From contig VBDL01000156.1 in the NCBI GenBank assembly GCA_005884255.1, positions 3,201-9,363 of the forward strand: a DNA stretch of 6,163 nucleotides, in the 5' to 3' direction. The DNA comes from Betaproteobacteria bacterium (GTDB lineage Bacteria; Pseudomonadota; Gammaproteobacteria; Burkholderiales; Burkholderiaceae_C). Position 1 is the first letter of the stretch; every line of letters starts with the position of its first letter. The notes below the pieces were generated by a model. That model ran no database searches and was not told where the DNA came from. It saw nothing but the letters and a program-made list of their open reading frames with translations. Shown here piece after piece: positions 1 through 4,757 of the stretch. The position numbers and the translations under genes were made by a program.

Positions 1-1086
1 TTCATCACGCGCTATGCGTGGCACGACATCTGGGGCCGCCCGGGGCTCGACCACACGACGCGCCGCCTGCTCGTGCTCGGCATGACGATGGGCCTGGCGC
101 GCTGGGAGGAGTTCGAACTGCACTGCCGCGCTGCCATCCGCGGCGGCGTGCCGGTCGACACGATCAAGGAAACGCTGATGCAGGGCGCCATCTACTGCGG
201 CGTGCCGGCGGCCAACACCGCGTTCAAGATCACCGGCGAGATCCTCAAGGAGGAGGGCTTGCTGCCCGGGCCGGCACCGCTCGTGGCGGGAGCGCGCGTG
301 CAGACGCACCACACCTTCAGCCAGCCGCAGCTGCACGTCGCTCTGCAAGGCGCCGATGCCGGCCTGCCGATCGTGCTGAGCCACGCGCTGGGGCTGGATT
401 TGTCGATGTGGGACGGGCTCGCCGGGGAGCTCGGCAAGACGCACCCGGTGCTGCGTTACGACCATCGCGGCCACGGCGGTTCGGCCGTGCCGCCGGGGCC
501 GTACGCGCTGGACGATCTGGTCGACGATGCCGCGCGCCTGATCCGCGAATGGGGCCGCGGGCCGGTGGTGTTCATCGGCCTGTCGATGGGCGGCATGGTC
601 GCGCAGGGGCTGGCGATCCGTCATCCGGAGCTCGTGAAGCGCGTGGTGCTGGCCAATACCGCGGCGCAGTACTCCGACGCGGCCAAGGCCGCGTGGACGC
701 AACGCATCGCGGCCGTGCAGCAAGGCGGCATGGCCGCGGTGGCCGACATGGTGGTCGAGCGCTACCTGCACGCCGGGTTCCGCAACGCAAATCCCGCCGC
801 TGCGCAGGCGCTGCGCGAGCAGATCCTGCGCAGCGATGCGGCCGGCTACGTGGCCAGCTGTTATGCGGTGATGTCGGTCGACTGGCTCGAGCAGCTGTCG
901 AAGGTGCAATGCCCCGCGCTGGTCATCGCCGGTGCGCACGATGTCGGCGCCACGCCGGCGATGGCGCAGGCCATTGCCGAGCGCATTGCGGGCGCGACCT
1001 TGAAGGTCTTCGACGACGCGTCGCACCTGAGTGTGGCCGAGCAGCCGCAGGCCTTCGCCGACGCGGTGCGCGCGTTCATCGCGTAG
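1..1086 (+). CDS. pcaCD: Bifunctional 4-carboxymuconolactone decarboxylase / 3-oxoadipate enol-lactonase (PcaC-PcaD fusion), 5' end missing
   Basis: The frame is open from base 1 to a TAG at 1084-1086, so 361 C-terminal residues are visible and the true start lies upstream; the ATG at 73 falls inside the first domain and is not the start. Residues 1 to about 88 match carboxymuconolactone decarboxylase, with the family signature AIYCGVPAAN. After a short Pro/Ala linker, residues from about 105 onward form an alpha/beta-hydrolase of the PcaD type. Its nucleophile elbow is GLSMGG (Ser195 in visible numbering), and the likely triad is completed by Asp314 (GAHD) and His342 (ASHLS). In the known pathway, PcaC decarboxylates 4-carboxymuconolactone to 3-oxoadipate enol-lactone, which PcaD hydrolyses to 3-oxoadipate in the cytoplasm. 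The domain order is C then D, the reverse of the actinobacterial PcaL fusion as I recall it. Roughly 35-40 N-terminal residues of a normal PcaC domain appear to be missing. Assignment is strong; kinetic coupling of the two sites is not shown. Confidence 0.93.
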   Translation, partial: FITRYAWHDIWGRPGLDHTTRRLLVLGMTMGLARWEEFELHCRAAIRGGVPVDTIKETLMQGAIYCGVPAANTAFKITGEILKEEGLLPGPAPLVAGARVQTHHTFSQPQLHVALQGADAGLPIVLSHALGLDLSMWDGLAGELGKTHPVLRYDHRGHGGSAVPPGPYALDDLVDDAARLIREWGRGPVVFIGLSMGGMVAQGLAIRHPELVKRVVLANTAAQYSDAAKAAWTQRIAAVQQGGMAAVADMVVERYLHAGFRNANPAAAQALREQILRSDAAGYVASCYAVMSVDWLEQLSKVQCPALVIAGAHDVGATPAMAQAIAERIAGATLKVFDDASHLSVAEQPQAFADAVRAFIA

Positions 1087-1134
1087 GGTGGGCTTCAGCC
1101 CACGCGGGTGATGGTGGGCTGAAGCCCACCCTAC
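1083..1134. repeat. Perfect 21-bp inverted repeat (REP-like), possible bidirectional terminator
   Basis: Bases 1083-1103 and 1114-1134 are perfect reverse complements separated by a 10-base loop. Each arm carries a smaller palindrome of its own: GTGGGCT and AGCCCAC around two bases. The element includes the TAG stop of pcaCD (1084-1086) and ends three bases before the stop of the convergent IclR gene. Its position between two 3' ends and the strength of the hairpin suit a terminator for both strands, although no clear U-tract follows on either side. Similar GGGTGGGCTTCAGCCCACC palindromes recur in many proteobacterial genomes as dispersed REP-like repeats. That is recollection and needs a genome search, as does any link to a RAYT transposase, none of which is present here. 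Confidence 0.85.
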
Positions 1135-1137
1135 GAA

Positions 1138-1908
1138 TCACGCTTTCGCGCCGAGCCGCCGCGACAGATCCGTCGCGCTGCGCCGCAGCGCCGCGGCCAC
1201 CGGGCCGTCCCAGCGCGTATCCAGTGTCGCGCTCGGCCCGATCGCGGTGATGCTCAGCACCATCGCGCCGCCGCCGTCGAACACCGGCGCGGCCATTGCG
1301 CTCACCCCTTGCACGGCCGAGTCCTGCGCGCGGCTGATGCGGTGCTCGCGCACGTCCGCCAGCTCGCGCTCGAACTCGGCATCGATGCGTGAGCTTGGTG
1401 TCTCGTCGGCCAGCGCCGCGAGCACCGTGTCGCGCGGCAGGTAGGCCGCAAAGAGCCGCCCCGACGCGGTGCCGCGCAGGCTCATCACCGTGCCGTGGCG
1501 CATCGCCACGTGCACCGGGCTCGGCGCCTCGGCGATGCGCACGATGGTCGGGCCGCGGTTGCCCCACACCGCAATCGCCATCGTGTGGCCGGTCAATTGC
1601 GCCAGCTCCTCGATCAGCGACGTCGCCAGGCGCACCGGGTCGAACTGCTGCAGGCTGATGAGGCCGAGCTGCAAGGCCAGCGGCCCGAGGCCGTAGCGCC
1701 CGCTGCCGGCCTCCTGCTCGATCAGGCCCAGCTTGCCGAAGCTCACGAGGTACGGGTGAGCCTTCGCCGGGGTCATGCCGGCGTCGCGCGCGAGGTCTTT
1801 GAGTGCCATCGGCTGGCCTTGGTGCGCCAATGCCAGCAGGAGTTGGCCGCCGACTTCGATGCTCTGGATGCCGCGCGAACCGCGCTCTTCCTTCGGGTCA
1901 GGTGACAT
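1138..1908 (-). CDS. IclR-family transcriptional regulator, possibly HmgR-like
   Basis: The protein is 256 residues, normal for IclR regulators. Residues about 15-72 form the N-terminal winged helix-turn-helix (GIQSIEVGGQLLLAL at its start, the LKDLARDAGMTPAKAHPYL helices, and a wing ending near GRYGLG). Residues about 90-250 form the effector-binding domain, including GTASGRLFAAYLP and GVSAMAAPVFD, both typical of the family. The ATG at 1908 gives the expected short lead before the DNA-binding domain, but its Shine-Dalgarno sequence is weak. The gene is convergent with pcaCD and divergent from the hydroxylase-hmgA operon. HmgR of Pseudomonas putida is an IclR-type repressor of hmg genes that responds to homogentisate, so control of the divergent operon is the first hypothesis. 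IclR members also control pca genes (PcaR, PcaU), and the sequence alone does not separate these options. Family confidence is very high; target and ligand are inferred. Confidence 0.93.
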   Translation of the reverse strand: MSPDPKEERGSRGIQSIEVGGQLLLALAHQGQPMALKDLARDAGMTPAKAHPYLVSFGKLGLIEQEAGSGRYGLGPLALQLGLISLQQFDPVRLATSLIEELAQLTGHTMAIAVWGNRGPTIVRIAEAPSPVHVAMRHGTVMSLRGTASGRLFAAYLPRDTVLAALADETPSSRIDAEFERELADVREHRISRAQDSAVQGVSAMAAPVFDGGGAMVLSITAIGPSATLDTRWDGPVAAALRRSATDLSRRLGAKA

Positions 1909-1934
1909 GCAAGGGTTTCTACTTAGAATAATGA

Positions 1935-1951
1935 GTTAGACATTAACGAAC
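1935..1951. promoter_or_regulatory. Imperfect 17-bp dyad overlapping the -35 box, possible regulator site
   Basis: GTTAGACATTAACGAAC has outer GTT/AAC arms and a nested GTTA-N5-TAAC; five of the eight arm positions pair. It overlaps the proposed -35 box, so a bound protein could block RNA polymerase. A 17-bp palindrome has been described in the P. putida HmgR operator, but I cannot align the two sequences from memory. A weak candidate. Confidence 0.3.
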
Positions 1952-1965
1952 TGCCTGACTAAGAT
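1937..1965 (+). promoter_or_regulatory. Candidate sigma-70 promoter for the rightward operon
   Basis: TAGACA at 1937-1942 matches the TTGACA -35 consensus at five of six positions. It is followed after exactly 17 bases by TAAGAT at 1960-1965, which matches TATAAT at four of six. Transcription would start near 1972, giving a leader of about 40 bases before the ATG at 2012. The match is decent for a GC-rich genome but rests on short motifs only. Confidence 0.45.
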
Positions 1966-1972
1966 CAAGCCT

Positions 1973-1995
1973 CGAATTCAGCATAGACGAATTCA
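1973..1995. promoter_or_regulatory. Paired CGAATTCA repeats at the predicted transcription start, possible operator
   Basis: CGAATTCA occurs exactly at 1973-1980 and 1988-1995, a direct repeat with a 15-base period. Because GAATTC is its own reverse complement, the pair also reads as an inverted repeat GAATTC-N9-GAATTC. The element lies just downstream of the proposed start site, where a repressor would block initiation or early elongation. It is the most obvious repeat in the control region and a reasonable site for the adjacent IclR protein; binding itself is inferred. Confidence 0.42.
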
Positions 1996-2011
1996 TTTGA
2001 CGAAAGACAGC

Positions 2012-2968
2012 ATGAGCAGCAAAGCGTTTGCCTCCCAAGCCGACCTCGAGGAAAAGCAGGTCAGCTTCACGCAATTGTCCGAGCACGCCTGGGCCTACAC
2101 GGCCGAAGGCGACCCGAACACCGGCATCGTGATCGGCGACGACGCGGTGATGGTGATCGACACGCAGGCCACGCCGGTGATGGCGCAGGACGTGATCCGC
2201 CGCATCCGCGAGGTGACGGACAAGCCGATCAAGTACGTGGTGCTCAGCCACTACCACGCGGTGCGCGTGCTCGGCGCCTCGGCCTACGAGCCGCAGCACA
2301 TCATCGCGAGCCAGGACACCTACGACCTCATCGTCGAGCGCGGTGAGCAGGACAAGGCCAGCGAGATCGGCCGCTTCCCGCGCCTGTTTCGCAACGTCGA
2401 GTCGGTGCCTGCCGGCCTCACATGGCCGACGATCGCCTTCACGGGCAAGATGACGCTGTGGCTGGGCAAGCTCGAGGTGCAGCTGCTGCAGCTTGGCCGC
2501 GGCCACACCAAGGGCGACACCGTCGTGTGGCTGCCGCAGGAGCGCACGCTGTTCTCCGGCGACCTGGTCGAGTTCGACGCCACGCCGTATGCCGGCGATG
2601 CCTACTTCCAGGACTGGCCGGCCACGCTCGACAACATCGCCGCCTTGAAGCCGCGCGCACTGGTGCCCGGCCGCGGCGCCGCCCTGAAGGGCGACGCGCA
2701 AGTGGCGCAAGGCCTCGCCGGCACGCGCGCCTTCGTGAGCGAACTCTTCGCCAGCGTGAAGGCGGGCGCCGCGGCGGGCAAGGACCTGAAGAACGTCTAC
2801 CGCGAGACCATCGACCGCCTCAAGCCGAAGTACGGGCAGTGGGTGATCTTCGACCACTGCATGCCCTTCGACGTGACGCGCGCCTACGACGAGGCCACCC
2901 AATACCGCGACCCGCGCATCTGGACCGCCGAGCGCGACCAGCAGATGTGGCAGACGCTGGAAGGCTGA
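2012..2968 (+). CDS. Metallo-beta-lactamase-fold protein with an altered metal site, first gene of the operon
   Basis: The ATG at 2012 (318 residues) is preferred because a GAAAGA purine run lies just upstream; an in-frame TTG at 1997 would add five residues without a ribosome binding site. The fold shows in order: the strand pair ending VMVIDTQA (residues 46-53), LSHYHAVRVLGAS (78-90), GHTKGD (164-169), FSGDLVEF (181-188) and PGRG (219-222). The classic HxHxDH motif reads H80-Y-H82-A-V84-R85, so the Asp and His that usually hold the second metal are gone, and the PGHG histidine is Arg221. His80, His82, His165 and Asp184 remain. No signal peptide or membrane segment is seen, so it is probably cytoplasmic. 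Its stop overlaps the start of the FAD monooxygenase by one base, so the two are probably translated together. A role in aromatic catabolism, for example hydrolysis of a thioester or lactone, is only a guess from context; substrate unknown. Confidence 0.85.
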   Translation: MSSKAFASQADLEEKQVSFTQLSEHAWAYTAEGDPNTGIVIGDDAVMVIDTQATPVMAQDVIRRIREVTDKPIKYVVLSHYHAVRVLGASAYEPQHIIASQDTYDLIVERGEQDKASEIGRFPRLFRNVESVPAGLTWPTIAFTGKMTLWLGKLEVQLLQLGRGHTKGDTVVWLPQERTLFSGDLVEFDATPYAGDAYFQDWPATLDNIAALKPRALVPGRGAALKGDAQVAQGLAGTRAFVSELFASVKAGAAAGKDLKNVYRETIDRLKPKYGQWVIFDHCMPFDVTRAYDEATQYRDPRIWTAERDQQMWQTLEG

Positions 2969-4569
2969 TGGCGCCGTTCAAGCTTCCCGCGGACGCGACC
3001 GGTGCCGATATCCAGTCGGTCGAGTTCGCTTACGAACGCTCGGCCGATCAGGACGCGCCCACGCCGGCGCGCCATCGCGTGGTCGTCGTCGGCGCCGGCC
3101 CGGTGGGCCTGAGCCTCGCGATCGATCTCGCGCAGCGCGGCCAACGGGTTGTCCTGCTCGACAACGATTGCAAGCTCTCCACCGGCTCGCGCGCGATCTG
3201 CTTTGCCAAGCGCACGCTGGAGATCTGGGACCGGCTCGGCGTCGGCCAGCGCATGGTCGACAAGGGCGTGTCGTGGAAGCTGGGCAAGGTGTTCTTCAAG
3301 GGCGACTTGCTGTACCCCTTCGACCTCTTGCCGGAGGAGGATCACGAAAGGCCGGCCTTCATCAACCTGCAGCAGTACTACGCCGAAGGCTTTCTCGTCG
3401 AGCGCGCCAGTGCGCTGCGCAACATCGACATCCGCTGGTGCACCACCGTGGTCGCCGCCGAACAGCGCGACGATGGCGTGCTGGTTGGCATCGACACGCC
3501 TGATGGGCGCTACCAGATCGTTGCCGACTACCTCTGCGCCTGCGACGGAGCGCGCTCGCCGCTGCGCGGGCTGCTCGGGCTGGAGACGCACGGCCGCGTG
3601 TTCCGCGACCGCTTCCTCATCGCCGATGTGAAGATGGCCGCGGACTTCCCCACCGAGAGATGGTTCTGGTTCGACCCGCCGTTCCATCCGAACCAGAGTG
3701 CGCTGCTGCACCGCCAGCCCGATAACGTCTGGCGCATCGACTTCCAGCTCGGCTGGGACGCGAACCCGGACGAGGAGAAGAAGCCCGAAAACATCGTCCC
3801 GCGCGTGCAGGCGATGCTCGGCCCGGACGCGAAGTTCGAGCTCGAATGGGCCAGCGTCTACACCTTTGCCTGCGAGCGCATGGACCACTTCCGCCACGGC
3901 CGCGTGTTCTTCGCCGGCGATGCGGCGCATCGCGTGTCGCCGTTCGGCGCGCGCGGTGCCAACTCCGGCGTGCAGGATGCGGAGAACCTGGCGTGGAAGC
4001 TCGATCTCGTGATGCGCGGTGAAGCCGGCGATGCGCTGCTCGACAGCTATGCCAGCGAGCGCGAGGCGGCCGCTGACGAGAACATCCTCAACTCCACGCG
4101 TGCCACCGACTTCATCACGCCGAAGAGCGAGGTCTCGCGCCTGTTCCGCGACGCAGTGCTCGACCTCGCGCGCGAGCACACGTTCGCGCGCAAGCTGGTG
4201 AACAGCGGGCGGCTGTCGCTGCCGAGCGTGTATGCCGACTCGCCGTTGAACACGCCCGACGTCGATGAGTTCGACAGCGCGATGCGGCCCGGTGCACCGG
4301 CCGCCGACGCGCCGCTGCGCGATGGCTGGCTGCTGCGCGCGCTGGGCGACGGCTTCGCCTTGCTGGTCAGCGGTGACGCACCCGCGTGGGCCGCACGGCT
4401 GCCCGTGACGGTGCTGCGTGTCGACGCGGATGGCGTCGCCGCGGCGCGCTATGACCTGCGGCCCGGCAGCGCGTACCTGTTGCGCCCCGACCAGCACGTC
4501 TGCGCGCGTTGGCGCGCGCCCGCCGAAGCGCTGGTGCGCGCCGCCTTGAAGAGGGCCCAAGCATGCTGA
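2968..4569 (+). CDS. mhaA: Group A FAD-dependent monooxygenase, probable 3-hydroxyphenylacetate 6-hydroxylase large component (MhaA-like)
   Basis: This 533-residue protein has all three hallmarks of single-component flavin hydroxylases: the dinucleotide fold VVGAGPVG (residues 40-47), the DG motif CDGARSPLRG (192-201) and the GD motif FAGDAAHRVSPFGARGANSG (315-334), which contacts FAD. A C-terminal domain of about 90 residues (440-533) resembles the thioredoxin-like tail of MhpA/PheA-type hydroxylases. The ATG overlaps the preceding TGA by one base, with GGAAGG three bases upstream; that spacing is short, so translational coupling probably matters. In P. putida U, MhaA with the small protein MhaB hydroxylates 3-hydroxyphenylacetate to homogentisate using NADH. 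The next gene here encodes an MhaB-sized protein, followed by hmgA, so the product is most likely homogentisate. Enzyme class is near certain; the substrate is inferred from context, and another 3-hydroxylated aromatic acid remains possible. Confidence 0.88.
   Translation: MAPFKLPADATGADIQSVEFAYERSADQDAPTPARHRVVVVGAGPVGLSLAIDLAQRGQRVVLLDNDCKLSTGSRAICFAKRTLEIWDRLGVGQRMVDKGVSWKLGKVFFKGDLLYPFDLLPEEDHERPAFINLQQYYAEGFLVERASALRNIDIRWCTTVVAAEQRDDGVLVGIDTPDGRYQIVADYLCACDGARSPLRGLLGLETHGRVFRDRFLIADVKMAADFPTERWFWFDPPFHPNQSALLHRQPDNVWRIDFQLGWDANPDEEKKPENIVPRVQAMLGPDAKFELEWASVYTFACERMDHFRHGRVFFAGDAAHRVSPFGARGANSGVQDAENLAWKLDLVMRGEAGDALLDSYASEREAAADENILNSTRATDFITPKSEVSRLFRDAVLDLAREHTFARKLVNSGRLSLPSVYADSPLNTPDVDEFDSAMRPGAPAADAPLRDGWLLRALGDGFALLVSGDAPAWAARLPVTVLRVDADGVAAARYDLRPGSAYLLRPDQHVCARWRAPAEALVRAALKRAQAC
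4548..4555 (+). promoter_or_regulatory. Ribosome binding site fixing the start of the small protein
   Basis: GAAGAGGG lies inside the last codons of the monooxygenase gene, seven bases before the ATG at 4563. It is the best Shine-Dalgarno sequence in the operon. It supports the start at 4563 over an upstream in-frame ATG at 4509, which would add 18 residues with no such site. Confidence 0.65.
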
Positions 4570-4751
4570 CCGATGAGTTCTACGAAGCGCTGATCGACGC
4601 GCATCGCGACCTGACCACCGCGCAGAGCCACGACCTCAACGCCAAGCTCGTGCTGCTGCTGGCCGACCGCATCGGCGCGTTGCCGGTGCTGAAGGAGGCG
4701 TTGGACGCCGCACGCGCGAGCACGCTGGCCGCGGCCGCGCGCAATACCTGA
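4563..4751 (+). CDS. mhaB: Small MhaB/DUF2783-like protein, probable coupling component of the hydroxylase
   Basis: A 62-residue protein beginning MLTDEFYEALIDAHRDL and followed by a mostly helical SHDLNAKLVLLLADRIG segment. It has no transmembrane stretch, signal peptide or cysteine, so it is probably a soluble helical protein. The start overlaps the monooxygenase stop by seven bases and is backed by a strong ribosome binding site, which points to matched synthesis of the two proteins. Sequence and position fit the DUF2783 family as I remember it. In P. putida U the 3-hydroxyphenylacetate 6-hydroxylase needs a small coupling protein, MhaB, of similar size encoded next to MhaA. I infer the same role: making hydroxylation efficient rather than wasting NADH. 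The gene is real with high confidence; the coupling function is moderately supported and no catalytic motif is visible. Confidence 0.8.
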   Translation: MLTDEFYEALIDAHRDLTTAQSHDLNAKLVLLLADRIGALPVLKEALDAARASTLAAAARNT

Positions 4752-4757
4752 ATCACC

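Larger units (their letters stand above)
1909..2011. promoter_or_regulatory. Divergent intergenic control region between the IclR gene and the catabolic operon
   Basis: This 103-base gap is visibly richer in A and T than the genes on either side and separates two divergently transcribed genes, so it should hold both promoters and the regulator's binding sites. A rightward promoter candidate and two repeat structures are listed separately. For the leftward IclR gene, TATTCT (complement of 1925-1930) is a possible -10 box, but no convincing -35 box is found at normal spacing. No riboswitch-like or RNA-gene structure was recognised. Confidence 0.75.

Noticed and set aside
73..1086. The ATG at 73 as the start of pcaCD
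   Set aside because: The codons upstream of it, back to base 1, encode conserved decarboxylase residues (for example ITRYAWHDIW and RPGLDHTTR), so the gene starts outside the window.
18..1250. A 410-codon plus-strand open frame overlapping pcaCD and extending through the palindrome into the IclR gene
   Set aside because: It is in a different frame from the recognisable PcaC/PcaD protein, is extremely Arg/Ala-rich, and crosses into the 3' end of a convergent gene.
1973..1994. The two GAATTC sites as a cloning scar or vector junction
   Set aside because: Both lie inside one continuous natural-looking promoter region with no vector sequence, so a natural repeat is the simpler reading.
1998..2003. 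TTGACG as a -35 box
   Set aside because: It would place the transcription start inside the metallo-beta-lactamase-fold gene, well past its ATG and ribosome binding site.
1943..2902. A 319-codon minus-strand open frame opposite the metallo-beta-lactamase-fold gene, reaching into the promoter region
   Set aside because: It is an antisense shadow with no recognisable domain; the plus strand encodes a clear family member with conserved motifs.
2884..4560. A 558-codon open frame on the minus strand opposite the FAD monooxygenase
   Set aside because: It mirrors the codon structure of a clearly recognisable flavoprotein gene. Long antisense open frames are common in GC-rich DNA, and the predicted protein shows no recognisable domain.
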